Source of the DNA: Sphaerochaeta pleomorpha str. Grapes | GTDB taxonomy: Bacteria > Spirochaetota > Spirochaetia > Sphaerochaetales > Sphaerochaetaceae | Direction of reading: 5' to 3' | DNA length: 64,000 nucleotides | Assembly: GCF_000236685.1 (NCBI RefSeq) | Contig: NC_016633.1 | Coordinates: 3,038,001 to 3,102,000 of the forward strand | Shown here: one piece after another, positions 35,918-44,856 of the stretch | Numbering within the stretch: the stretch's first letter is position 1 | Layout of the letters: every line of letters begins with the position of its first letter | Notes under the pieces: generated by a model | The model's database searches: none | Told to the model about the DNA's origin: nothing | The model's input: the letters and a program-made list of their open reading frames with translations, nothing else | Made by a program: the position numbers and the translations under genes

Positions 35918-37293
35918 TGTTATCATTGCGTCAACGTTTGATTATATGGCAAATGGGGTTCTTTGTAACAGCACTGGTGTCATTTGCGGCCATTTCGTAC
36001 AGCTTCCTAGCTGTAGGTATGGAATCTGGAATCGATGAAACATTGCGTGAAAGGGCAGAACATGTATCCGAAGCCCTTCAGGAGGTCCCAAACCGAGGAT
36101 TTGATATGATAGATAGCGCAACTGACGACTTTACGCAGTTGGGGGTTTATGTCCAAGTTTTAAAACCCGATGGAGAAGTAGTTGCTCGCTCTTATAACAT
36201 TGGACCGCACAGTCTCCCAGTCGACCAAGCTGTTATTGACCAAGTTCTCGGTGGCGATACACCCTACACAACGACTACTTTAAACGATCAACAGATTAGA
36301 CTCTATTATCAGCCTATTATTCGGGATGGAATCCCAGTGGGTGTGGTACAAGTGGGTCAATCACTTCAGGAATTGACTGAAACGCTGTTGCGGTTGAAAG
36401 CTCTTTATATGATTGGGATTGTCGTAACCCTCCTACTGGGAACTGGAATCAGCTTGTTCTTGCTTCAACTGAGTCTACGGCCTATTGTGGAGATTTCACG
36501 AACTGCGACTTTTATCTCCGAATCCGTCGATCTGAAAGCAAGATTACAGTATCGAAATGTTGGTGACGAAATTGGGCAGCTTATGCATGCATTCAATCTG
36601 ATGATGGAGCGACTGGAAACCGTAGTTGATTACCAGCGAAGATTCATCGCCGACACAGCTCATGAACTTCGAACGCCGTTGGCGACCATAAGGGGCAATG
36701 CCGATCTTCTGGTTCGCTTCGGACAAAATGCCGAGCGGAGGAATTTGGCTATTGCAGGTATTAAACAAGAGACTGACCGTACCACCCGTCTCGTGACAAA
36801 CCTTCTTTTAATTGCCCAGGCGGATGCCGGTCTGGTAATGGTACCAACACCGCTCGAGTTGGATGAGATCCTTTTGAGTGTCTACGAACAACTAATTTTC
36901 TTGCCAGGCAAAACAAGGGTTGTTTTAAAGCGGTGTGATTCCACAAAAGTGATGGGCGACAAGGACAGACTCAAGCAAGTTATCCTAAATCTGGTTGATA
37001 ATGCTCTTCGTCACACCGACCCTTCGGGTAGGGTGGTTTTGTCTTTGTGTTCCGATGAAAGGACGGCCCAACTCACCGTGAGTGATACTGGAACAGGCAT
37101 CGCTGAAGCCGATTTGCCACACATCTTCGACCGATATTACAAAGGTTCCGGTAAATCGTCGGGCTCCGGGTTGGGGCTTTCGATTGTCAAGTGGTTTGTC
37201 GCCGAACACTCTGGTGAAGTAAGCGTTGAGAGTAGGTTGGGGTATGGGACAACCTTCACCATTAGCTTGCCTACCTTGAGGGAGAAGGAATAG
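35914..37293 (+). CDS. EnvZ/BaeS-type sensor histidine kinase
   Basis: 459 aa. Helices at about 14-35 and 160-182 flank a periplasmic sensor loop of about 125 residues. HAMP (183-235), then HisKA with phospho-acceptor His250 (DTAHELRTPLATIRGN). HATPase motifs are N-box NLVDNALRH, G1 DTGTGI and G2 GSGLGLSI. It is coupled to the regulator by overlap. The ligand is unknown; neighbours (metal pump, SPFH cage, foldase) make envelope or metal stress plausible. Confidence 0.93.
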   Translation: MMLSLRQRLIIWQMGFFVTALVSFAAISYSFLAVGMESGIDETLRERAEHVSEALQEVPNRGFDMIDSATDDFTQLGVYVQVLKPDGEVVARSYNIGPHSLPVDQAVIDQVLGGDTPYTTTTLNDQQIRLYYQPIIRDGIPVGVVQVGQSLQELTETLLRLKALYMIGIVVTLLLGTGISLFLLQLSLRPIVEISRTATFISESVDLKARLQYRNVGDEIGQLMHAFNLMMERLETVVDYQRRFIADTAHELRTPLATIRGNADLLVRFGQNAERRNLAIAGIKQETDRTTRLVTNLLLIAQADAGLVMVPTPLELDEILLSVYEQLIFLPGKTRVVLKRCDSTKVMGDKDRLKQVILNLVDNALRHTDPSGRVVLSLCSDERTAQLTVSDTGTGIAEADLPHIFDRYYKGSGKSSGSGLGLSIVKWFVAEHSGEVSVESRLGYGTTFTISLPTLREKE

Positions 37294-37478
37294 TCGAACA
37301 GTATATAGATTATGGCATACAGCACGGATACAGGATTGGGCGGGTTTTCTGATTTTGGTCTTGCTGGAGTTCCTCGGAGGACGAGACCTACAACAGTTAC
37401 GCGTGGAACCAGTTTTTCTGCGACGGTAATTAAAGTAACTACAGGTGTAAGAAGCGACAAGTCTTCATACGGTATAAT

Positions 37479-38045
37479 CTATACTTGGATCTCCATCCCA
37501 TTCTTGAAAATAAACCGCACATCTTCTTTGCTGTAGATCACAGCATGATCGGCAAGGAAATACCAAAGGTGCTCGGTGAATTCGGTAACCACACCCTCCT
37601 GCTTCTTCAACCCTTGAGAAACAGTTCTGTTTTTGTCTTTCAAGACTTCCGTTCATGTATCGCGCCTTCCAAATTTGTCAGATGTTTGTTGACCTCGGTG
37701 TACTCGCTGCTAAGTTGTTTGAAACGGTCCTGATATGTGTGCTGGTCCATTGCTACATTGGCATTCTCGGTATTGAGTTTTTCCATGCGTGAGACAATTT
37801 CGCGACGTTCAACTCTCACCGCTTCCAGCTGTGCTTCATTTTGGGAAGTGTTGAAGATTTCTTCGGTTAGCTTCCCAAAGTTTCCTATGATTTCATCCTT
37901 ACGAGTGATGATACTGTTGACCGCTTTTACGAACATGTCTTGCAATGCATCCTCATACAAGTGTGGAGAGCTGCACTTGTGGTGACGATCAGCATATTTT
38001 TCATTGCACTGCCAGACAATCTTAATGAAATATTGGGAAGAGCTG
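37479..38045 (-). pseudogene. Frameshifted C-terminal remnant of a serine recombinase
   Basis: Minus-strand remnant of a recombinase like the one at 17685. Reading from about 38045 gives SQYFIKIVWQCNEKYADRH and HKCSSPHLYEDALQDMFVKAVNSI, the second half of the zinc ribbon, then the coiled coil (RVERREIVSRMEKLNTENANV). The frame breaks near 37640, but another frame continues with LKKQEGVVTEFTEHLWYFLA and YSKEDVRFIFKNGMEIQV to a stop at 37479, the usual recombinase ending. Catalytic and DNA-binding domains are missing. It marks the right side of the metal/stress island, next to the prophage. Confidence 0.8.
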
Positions 38046-38221
38046 TCCTCACAGTTAATACTATTGAAAAGATTGCAAACCAGATCAGTTCGCAGCAAAA
38101 GGTTCAAAACGATGATAGACATATAGATCTTTCTGAGTTTCCAACAGAGACGATTCTAGCAAAAGAGTAATTTACTTCATCCCTAAGAATATCGTCCCAA
38201 GCATTGGATATTCAATGCCGT

Positions 38222-39490
38222 TCATTGTTTGATACTCTGGATCCCATGCCGGTTCCCTTTCTCCATTGCTTCAACAGCCCAGTCGATCGGTTCCAATCCC
38301 TCAAGCCGGTTGTACTCGTCCCAGTACCGTCTGGCCCATTTGACCAGCAGCTTGGTTATCTCGCAGATGTAGGTCGTCCGCCTGAATTCGCCGAACTCCG
38401 AATAGCAACCTCCGATGCAGTATGAACAGGCACTCTCCACCTCGCAGGTCCTGCACTTTTCGTCGAGTGAGCAATTGGAGCGATAGGCGCCTTCGCGCAC
38501 TCTCAGAAAGTTCTCCTTGTGGGTAAACCCTTCCTTGGCAGTCCCGACGATGAACTCTGCCTTGTCGATTTGGGTATGCGGCAGCCATCTGATGCACGGA
38601 TAGATCCTACCGTCCACCGAGAGGGCAGGCATGGCTCCGCTTCCGCAGTGGCCGGTACAGTCCCAGTCAGGTCCTGTGGACAGGTGTGCGTAGCCGAATT
38701 GCTCCTTGCTGAGCATGCTCCAAAACAGATCGTCGCGATGCTCGAGTACATAGGCGGTGCACTTCTCCATCTGACGGTCCAACTCATCATAGTCGGTTTG
38801 TGTGCATCCGGTATCCTCCATGATGAAGTTCTGGTTGATGTACCGCAGTCCCAGCTGTTCATGCAAATACACCAGCGAGTCGTAAAGGTAGGGGATGCTC
38901 TGGCGGTTTGCGGTGGACTTTGTCTGCATCGACTGGATCGGGAAGGTCTTCTTATACCACGGCCAATGGCGGATGATGCTCTGCATCGAACCGGACCCAT
39001 CGGAGAACACCCGGTTTGCGTCATGGATCTCAGGACAGCCATCCAGCGATATGCCCACCAGCAAGAGGTCCTTGTATTTCTCGCAGAACCGCCTGGCCTG
39101 CTCGGAAAAGAGCGTGCCGTTGGTGGAAATGGAGAAATGAAGCTTGCCCCGCCAGTTTTTGGCATTGGGGGTATCGGTGGTCATCACCTTGGCCAGCGTG
39201 TAGGAGCAGATCTCATCCAAAAACGGCACATCCATGAAGCTGTCGCCACCGATGAAGTCCACAACCAACCCTTTCTGGTAGGCCTTGCGGAACACTGGAT
39301 CCGGATCATCGAGCAGCCCTGCAGGATCGGGATCGGTGAGGATGTGGCCGATGAATGCCTTCGCATCCTCCATCGAAAGCGTTCTTCTTCTCTTGTGCAC
39401 CTCATAGCAGTAGGTGCACCTGAGGTTGCAGTCTTCGGTGGTGTTCAGCGTCACGTTGAACAAGCCGGGTTCTCTAAAGGGAATGAGCAT
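38222..39490 (-). CDS. Radical SAM/SPASM enzyme, probable Cys-rich peptide maturase
   Basis: 422 aa from ATG 39490; the longer frame overlaps the previous gene. A radical SAM core binds [4Fe-4S] through Cys21, Cys25 and Cys28 (CNLRCTYCYE); a GG motif (FIGGDSFMD) and a Ser/Thr-rich STNGTLFS strand follow. The C-terminal third is a SPASM domain with auxiliary-cluster cysteines (CGSGAMPALSVDGRIYPC, then CSLDEKCRTCEVESAC and CIGGCYSEFG…C). This class includes sulfatase maturases and enzymes that crosslink Cys in RiPPs. Its start follows the Cys-rich gene's stop by one base (TGA-T-ATG), so that protein is the likely substrate; the reaction (thioether formation or other) is inferred. Confidence 0.9.
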   Translation of the reverse strand: MLIPFREPGLFNVTLNTTEDCNLRCTYCYEVHKRRRTLSMEDAKAFIGHILTDPDPAGLLDDPDPVFRKAYQKGLVVDFIGGDSFMDVPFLDEICSYTLAKVMTTDTPNAKNWRGKLHFSISTNGTLFSEQARRFCEKYKDLLLVGISLDGCPEIHDANRVFSDGSGSMQSIIRHWPWYKKTFPIQSMQTKSTANRQSIPYLYDSLVYLHEQLGLRYINQNFIMEDTGCTQTDYDELDRQMEKCTAYVLEHRDDLFWSMLSKEQFGYAHLSTGPDWDCTGHCGSGAMPALSVDGRIYPCIRWLPHTQIDKAEFIVGTAKEGFTHKENFLRVREGAYRSNCSLDEKCRTCEVESACSYCIGGCYSEFGEFRRTTYICEITKLLVKWARRYWDEYNRLEGLEPIDWAVEAMEKGNRHGIQSIKQ

Positions 39491-39491
39491 A

Positions 39492-40139
39492 TCAGCCTCC
39501 AATGCGGGATGAGTTCGAGCAACCGCTCGAGCAGGAATTCTTGCATGCACCCGAGCAGTTCACATTGCAACTGGCGTTGCAGTTGGTACTGCAGGAGGTA
39601 CAGCCCGAGCAGGCACTTTGGCAATTGCCGGTGCATCCACCACAGCCGCGACATCCTCCGCATCCGCTGCACCCATGGCACGAAACACACCACAGTCCCC
39701 CTTTACAGCTGTAGCAGTTGCCCGAACATCCGCTGCAGCCCGAACAACCGCTGCACCCGGTGCACGAACTGGTACATCCTCCGGTGCAATTGTGGCAGCC
39801 GTTGTAGCACGTCGAGGTACACGTATTGCTGCAATTGGCACAGCCGCGCAGATCATTGATGTCCTGTTTGTACTGGTCGATCTGGCTCAGCAGATTGGCG
39901 CTGATCAGGCTCCCCGTTGCAACCGATGAGATGGGGTAGGTGGTGTACAGAAGCGCGCGGGTATTACCCTGCAGAGCATCCTTCATCGAGTTCATATCCG
40001 AGGCTCTCATGGGAAGGCCGATGGCAAAGCCAGCAGGCGGGGAGAACACATAATAGTTGTCGTAGCGCTGGTAGCCGTTGACAAGGAAGGCCTCCTGGAT
40101 CGCCTCGAAGCGGCTTTTGATATCATTATAGGTTCCCAT
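39492..40139 (-). CDS. Cys-rich protein with ~95-residue head, candidate radical SAM substrate
   Basis: 215 aa. The first ~95 residues look like an ordinary folded domain (YNDIKSRFEAIQEAFLVNGY, YYVFSPPAGFAIGLPMRASD, LISANLLSQIDQYKQDINDL). The remainder is almost wholly Cys, Gly, Ser, Asn and Thr: I count about 31 Cys in the last ~115 residues, mostly spaced CxxC or CxxxC (GCSGCSGCSGC, CTGNCQSAC). ATG 40139 overlaps the upstream stop as TGATG, with AGGAG upstream; the GTG three bases earlier is less likely. No signal peptide. It is far larger than usual RiPP precursors, and lies directly after the tail fibre region. It may be a virion or tail-tip protein that is modified before assembly. Confidence 0.85.
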   Translation of the reverse strand: MGTYNDIKSRFEAIQEAFLVNGYQRYDNYYVFSPPAGFAIGLPMRASDMNSMKDALQGNTRALLYTTYPISSVATGSLISANLLSQIDQYKQDINDLRGCANCSNTCTSTCYNGCHNCTGGCTSSCTGCSGCSGCSGCSGNCYSCKGGLWCVSCHGCSGCGGCRGCGGCTGNCQSACSGCTSCSTNCNASCNVNCSGACKNSCSSGCSNSSRIGG

Positions 40140-40453
40140 CACGGCTCCTCATGGGCGAAGCACTCACCGTTGATCACCAGGAGCTCGCCCTCCGGGTAAT
40201 TGTAATGGCTACGGACGCGACGCTCCCAGGTGGCATACAGGAACCTGCCCTCCGCCATCTCGTCGAAGACAGCCTTGAAGTAGGCGTAGATGTCCCTGTC
40301 CTGCTCAAATCGGTAGGATGCGTACACCTCAGCCTTCAGGGCGGTCTGTGCGGTATTGATCTTATCGATCGCCAGTTGCATGTCGGCGATCTCACTGTCG
40401 TCCAAGATAAAGGGCAGCTTGGTCAGCTGCCGTCCACATTCATTGCATTGCAT
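40139..40453 (-). CDS. Small CxxC protein of the Cys-rich/radical SAM set
   Basis: 104 aa, starting at ATG 40453 after AGGAGG. It opens with MQCNECGRQL, one knuckle of a zinc ribbon, followed by helical polar sequence and an aromatic C-terminus (FLYATWERRVRSHYNYPEGELL). It is coupled to the Cys-rich gene by a TGATG overlap. It is not recognised; it could be a chaperone or partner for the Cys-rich protein, or a tail-fibre assembly factor. Confidence 0.7.
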   Translation of the reverse strand: MQCNECGRQLTKLPFILDDSEIADMQLAIDKINTAQTALKAEVYASYRFEQDRDIYAYFKAVFDEMAEGRFLYATWERRVRSHYNYPEGELLVINGECFAHEEP

Positions 40454-40464
40454 GGTTGTTCCTC

Positions 40465-43400
40465 CTAGTTCCATACAGCCCCCCACACCTTGTTGGCGGT
40501 GCCTTGTGTATTCACATTTCCCGTCACATTACCGGTGACGTTGCCACTCACATTCCCACTCACGCTCCCTTGCAGATTCCCATGGAACGTGTTCGCATGG
40601 ACATTCGCATATGGATTCGAGGACACGCCGATATCAAATTGGCTGGCTTGTTGGGGATACAGGGCCTTGGTATATGCTCCCTTCGCCTCGGCGATCACGG
40701 TGAAGGAGATCGAAAGGGCAGAGAACAGGTCGTTGCTGCGGATGCGAGAGGTAACTCCCCCGGCACCGGTGATCGTCAAACTGGTTCCCGACCAGCTTAC
40801 GATCGCAGGACTCGCCACAGGTCCTTCGATGCTGTTGTAGATGCGGCTCCAGGCAATGGCGATGCTTTGGAACATGTCGAAGGCCCCGGCAGCCACCTGG
40901 GTGCCAGCTTTGAAGATGCCTGCGAACTTGTAGTAGAACGAGCCTAGAGCTGCAGAAAGGTTGGTCCCGTCGAAGATGAACGTGCCGGCATAATAATCCT
41001 TTGCTGTGGTATGGCTGCTGATCTTTGCCCCCTGCCCATCCAGGAGGTTCACTCCCACATCATAGGCGCTGTAGTTGTAGGCTGCACTGAGTGTCCCGGC
41101 CGTATAGGAGGTGGGTGTTGCCTCACCCAGCGTTAGGGCACTGAGATACCCCGCGCTGTCGATGGCGTAGAACACCCGCTGTAGCGTGGTACCCGTCGAA
41201 ACGGGATTGGCTCCACTGGCGGCATAGACGGCAGCTCCCATTTTGGTGGGCGTGTAGCCCAGGGAGCGTTTGGACCAGATGGTTCCTCCGTTGCCCGAGA
41301 CATAGTAATACGCACTGCCGTATTCATAGGCGATGAAGAACCCGTTGCCCCAAGCTATGCTGCTGGGGCACGTGCTGGCGATATTGATTGCACTCCAGTT
41401 CATCCCGTCTGTGCTTCGATACACCGATGCTGATGAGAGGGTGACATAGCTTACCTGGATGTAGACGCCGTTTCCGTATGCGATTCGCGAGTTCATGAAA
41501 TCGTTATTGTAGGATGGGAATGGATGGGCACAGGTGAAACCTGCGGCTACCCATCCGCTTCCGTTGGTCGAGCGTTTCCAATCGGAGGCCCCTCCGCCAA
41601 GCACATGGGCGTAAAAGTATCCATTGGCGAAGAACAGGTTGTCGTAAGCCTCGCTGGACAGCTCGCTCCACGAAGTGCCGTTCGCTCCACCGGAGAGTAC
41701 CCGGCGTTGGACCGAGCCCGAGCAGATCGCCAGGAAGATACCATTGCCGAATGCCAGACCAATGGTGGAAGGATACGCAGTGCTCAGCGAATAGGATGAG
41801 ACCGAGCCCACGTTCCCGGTGGGAAATGATTTGAGCGTCGAGCCCCACGCGACTACCATCCTGCCGTTTCCCTCCGCCAAGTGAGGGGTTGATGAGGATG
41901 TCGAACTGATGCCAGATACTCGTCCGGTCGTACAGGCAGCCGGGTCATACAAAACGCCGCTGAGCACTTGGCGTACCTTGACCGTCTTGCCCGCAACCGT
42001 CGCATGGTCGAGGGTGCGGCTCTCGTAGTCGCTCCAGGTGCCCCCTCCATCGAGCGAGTACTGCTTCTTGCCTGCAACCTCAGCACCTGTGGAGGTGATT
42101 TTCGCAAGGTAGTTGACTCCTCCGAGCTTTAGTGGAGACTGGGTGTAAGCAGGCAGGGCAGGGACGGTGAAAGCGGTTCCCGCATTTGCCGTGGTGACCT
42201 GCTGGTTGAGCAGGCTGCGGTCCTGATCACGCTCGCCAGAAGAGGTGACATGCAACACGTTCTCGAAGACGGTGGATACAGAGCCACCTTCCACCTTGGT
42301 GGCCATGAACGAGCCGCCCTTGTGCACAACCGCGTTGGCTGCGACCAGGGCGATGAGGTCCCCCATCACCGTCCCCATGTCCCAATAGGGGGTGGAGGAC
42401 AACGAGCCGTTGAATGATTCGCCGGTACGTACCTCGTTGACGGTGCGCAGCACATCGGCATCAAGGCGCTCGATGCGGGTCTCCGAGAGATCGGCGTTGC
42501 GGATGACCGTACCGACGAACTCGCTGGTTCCGTCGCTGTTGATGATGAAGCCCGAGTTCCCATCCCCGATCGCATGCTTTCCCATCGAGCGGATGCGTCC
42601 GGTATCGATGATCTGCAGATCCTGTGTGGAGAGCACATCGATATTCGCCGACTGCGCATACAGGGTACGATAGTATGCGTACAGTGCGGTGGAGGTGACG
42701 GGAATATTCGCCCCACCGAGGAGCACCGCGTTGCCGCATTTGCTCATCGCCTCGGGATATTGGGCTGCGTTCTGGCTGGTGATGGGAATCCACGAACCGC
42801 TGGCGAACACCTGGGGAACGTAGTCGTCCCCCGTCTGCAGCACATAACAATCCCCTTCGATTGCATCGCTGATGGTCCCGGGACCTCCCAGGATCCCGTA
42901 GCTCCTGGTGTACTCGGTCACATCGTTGGCCGAGAGGGTGAGTGTGCGTATCATCGTCTCGGTACTACCCAGACGGGTATAAGACATCGTGCAGGTGATA
43001 TCGATCTGGGGTGGCGCCTGCTTCTTGGGGATGGTGAGTGTCAGCTCTCCTCCCGCATAGGATTCGGCATTGATCAGCCATTGGAAGGTAGCGTTCTCGT
43101 ACCCCCGGCTATCGGCAGTGAGGACCACGACCGAATTTTCCACGCTGCGTACATTGCGCTCATAGGTGCTTCGGTTGCTTTTGATGGAAAACGAGATCGA
43201 ATTGCGCAGCAGGGTGTTCGCCCCGACATCCAAAAAAGGTTCTGCGTAGGTGATATGGGGTTCTTGGGGAGTGGAGTCGCTCCACACCTGTTTGACGCGC
43301 GTCCAGTACTCATAACCGTAATACCAAGGGCCGGGCAAGCTTTCGCTCCACTGTGTAGCGGCCCCCGGAGATAACCCTTCTTCAAGAAGCGCGAACTGGT

Positions 43401-43782
43401 GGATCGGGGTGACACTGAGCCCATCGGATCCCGCCTCCCCGTCAGAGCCCGCCTCTCCGGTCTCACCATAGGAGACGAATGAGGTGGCCAGCAGCTCGGT
43501 CTTGGACGAATCGGTGTAGATCTGCACATCGAAGGCACCCGCCGAGCTGTAGCTGTACGAGCGAACTCCACCTGTCATGGTCCCGCTTGCACCGCTTTGG
43601 GCCCAGCTGCTGCCGTCCCAGCTGCGTGCATGCACGTATACCGAGGGTGTGTACAGCGACCCGTTCTTGTAGAAAGCCAGATCCAAAATCCCTGAGGAGG
43701 CAGAAGACATCGTCAGCTGCAGTTGGTACGAGGGAGCATCGCTGAGGGATGTGAGGGTATAGCTTGCGCCGGTTAGTGCCAT
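40465..43782 (-). CDS. Phage tail fibre / host-recognition protein
   Basis: 1105 aa. β-rich N-terminus, a short collagen-like patch (GETGEAGSDGEAGSDG, about 107-122), Ig-like material to about 300, then a region resembling siphovirus tail tip proteins (GGANIPVTSTALYAYYRTLYAQSANIDVLSTQDLQI … GFIINSDGTSEFVGTVIRNADLSETRIERLDADVL). About 600-900 holds propeller-like repeats (AFGNGIFLAICSGS, FFANGYFYAHV, AYGNGVYIQVSY, AWGNGFFIAYEYGS). The C-terminus has tandem GNVxGNVx repeats ending KVWGAVWN, common in fibre tips. It very probably contacts the host surface. Confidence 0.85.
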   Translation of the reverse strand: MALTGASYTLTSLSDAPSYQLQLTMSSASSGILDLAFYKNGSLYTPSVYVHARSWDGSSWAQSGASGTMTGGVRSYSYSSAGAFDVQIYTDSSKTELLATSFVSYGETGEAGSDGEAGSDGLSVTPIHQFALLEEGLSPGAATQWSESLPGPWYYGYEYWTRVKQVWSDSTPQEPHITYAEPFLDVGANTLLRNSISFSIKSNRSTYERNVRSVENSVVVLTADSRGYENATFQWLINAESYAGGELTLTIPKKQAPPQIDITCTMSYTRLGSTETMIRTLTLSANDVTEYTRSYGILGGPGTISDAIEGDCYVLQTGDDYVPQVFASGSWIPITSQNAAQYPEAMSKCGNAVLLGGANIPVTSTALYAYYRTLYAQSANIDVLSTQDLQIIDTGRIRSMGKHAIGDGNSGFIINSDGTSEFVGTVIRNADLSETRIERLDADVLRTVNEVRTGESFNGSLSSTPYWDMGTVMGDLIALVAANAVVHKGGSFMATKVEGGSVSTVFENVLHVTSSGERDQDRSLLNQQVTTANAGTAFTVPALPAYTQSPLKLGGVNYLAKITSTGAEVAGKKQYSLDGGGTWSDYESRTLDHATVAGKTVKVRQVLSGVLYDPAACTTGRVSGISSTSSSTPHLAEGNGRMVVAWGSTLKSFPTGNVGSVSSYSLSTAYPSTIGLAFGNGIFLAICSGSVQRRVLSGGANGTSWSELSSEAYDNLFFANGYFYAHVLGGGASDWKRSTNGSGWVAAGFTCAHPFPSYNNDFMNSRIAYGNGVYIQVSYVTLSSASVYRSTDGMNWSAINIASTCPSSIAWGNGFFIAYEYGSAYYYVSGNGGTIWSKRSLGYTPTKMGAAVYAASGANPVSTGTTLQRVFYAIDSAGYLSALTLGEATPTSYTAGTLSAAYNYSAYDVGVNLLDGQGAKISSHTTAKDYYAGTFIFDGTNLSAALGSFYYKFAGIFKAGTQVAAGAFDMFQSIAIAWSRIYNSIEGPVASPAIVSWSGTSLTITGAGGVTSRIRSNDLFSALSISFTVIAEAKGAYTKALYPQQASQFDIGVSSNPYANVHANTFHGNLQGSVSGNVSGNVTGNVTGNVNTQGTANKVWGAVWN

Positions 43783-43797
43783 GTGTTCTCCTTTTGG

Positions 43798-44844
43798 TCA
43801 GCTGACAGAACAGAAATAGGTGGCCTTGATCAACACGTCGTCGTGCGAGACGGATATTGCCTTCTTCTTGGTGGTGACGATCGAGCCATGGGCAACCGCC
43901 GTGGGGGTGAACGCCACCGCTGTTCCGTCCTTGTCGGTCTTGGTCCAGCTGTAGGTGAGGCTCACCCCGGTCCCGTCGATCTCCTCGCCGTTCTGATACA
44001 CACGGCAGATGAGGGTGGTGCTTCCCGTGTCGTTCTTGAAATAGCTTCCCGCGGTGGACTCGATGACCGCCTGGTAGGGATCGGTGACGTCCAGGATCGA
44101 AACGGCCTCGGTGTCGTAGCTGATGTTGAAAGTGTCGGAAGTGGCGTCGGTGTCCAGAATTGAGCACTTGAACATGGCAAACGAATCCACCATGGAAGGA
44201 GTGACAGCCAAGGTGGCCGCAGTTGCTCCTGCGATATTTTCCCAGACGGTCCCGTTGATCGATTTTTTCCACTGGTAGTCGAGGTTTGTCGTGTCCTTGG
44301 TGGTACCGCGGATGAGCTCGGCCTTGAGCGACAGGGAGGAGGGGCTGTGGTTCTTGAACTGGCTGCCTCCGGTGGCGTAAGCCCGGGCGACCACGAATGA
44401 GGTGCCGTTGGCCACCCGCGAGAGGGTGATGGCGACCGTCACGGGAAAGGCGAGGTTCAGAACCGGGTCGGTGTAGGTGCCGCTGAATTGGTAGTCGATC
44501 TGCCACACATCGGTCGTGAGCTTGTCCTCACTCACCGTGAGTACCCCGCTGGTGGCATTGATTGTTTCACCGTTGGAACCGCTGGTGACCGTAGTCCAGG
44601 TGGCAGAACCCGCGATGCGGCGCTTCCAGGTCTTGGCTGTCATGGTAGAAACGACATCGGTCCCTCCGGCCTTGCGCACCACGGGGGTGAGCTGCAGCGA
44701 GGTGTCTCCTGCCCACGAGGGGTTGAGGGTCTGGTTCGATGTATCGTACAGGCTGGTGAGGGGCAGATTGCTGTCGATACCGGTGATGAGGGAAATACCG
44801 TCGGTATAATCCATCAGCGTGAAACTGGCGCTTGTCTTTGCCAT
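43798..44844 (-). CDS. Tail protein with Ig-like domains
   Basis: 348 aa, all β-type sequence, no signal peptide or membrane helix. At least three Ig-like repeats can be seen; strands with W and C patterns recur (DYQWKKSINGTVWENI, LTYSWTKTDKDGTAVAF). The last ~90 residues parallel the end of the tail hub protein at 44857 (…TLICRVYQNGEEI… versus …TLTCHVHKNTTEI…), indicating a shared decorating module. It probably decorates the tail tip or baseplate, where Ig-like domains are common. Confidence 0.7.
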   Translation of the reverse strand: MAKTSASFTLMDYTDGISLITGIDSNLPLTSLYDTSNQTLNPSWAGDTSLQLTPVVRKAGGTDVVSTMTAKTWKRRIAGSATWTTVTSGSNGETINATSGVLTVSEDKLTTDVWQIDYQFSGTYTDPVLNLAFPVTVAITLSRVANGTSFVVARAYATGGSQFKNHSPSSLSLKAELIRGTTKDTTNLDYQWKKSINGTVWENIAGATAATLAVTPSMVDSFAMFKCSILDTDATSDTFNISYDTEAVSILDVTDPYQAVIESTAGSYFKNDTGSTTLICRVYQNGEEIDGTGVSLTYSWTKTDKDGTAVAFTPTAVAHGSIVTTKKKAISVSHDDVLIKATYFCSVS

Positions 44845-44856
44845 TGTATGTGCTCC

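Larger units (their letters stand above)
17274..38045. mobile_element. Putative serine-recombinase island carrying metal and envelope-stress genes
   Basis: Recombinases, accessory proteins and a SymE-like gene stand at the left, and a related recombinase remnant at the right. Between them are metal export, SPFH, foldase and two-component genes that differ in style from the flanking sugar and TRAP loci. Exact ends were not found: no flanking direct repeats could be fixed by eye. It may be two nested elements. Confidence 0.5.

Noticed and set aside
39500-39840. Apparent CRISPR-like or tandem repeat around the GCAGCCCGAACA-type units
   Set aside because: Units vary in length and spacing and follow the reading frame of Cys/Gly codons; there are no uniform repeats with unique spacers.
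38519-39859. 446-aa plus-strand frame
   Set aside because: It runs antisense to the radical SAM and Cys-rich genes; its Cys/Arg/Ser-rich end is the mirror of Cys codons. No ribosome-binding site or domain.
42574-43374. 266-aa plus-strand frame inside the tail fibre gene
   Set aside because: Antisense shadow of a long GC-rich gene, no motif.
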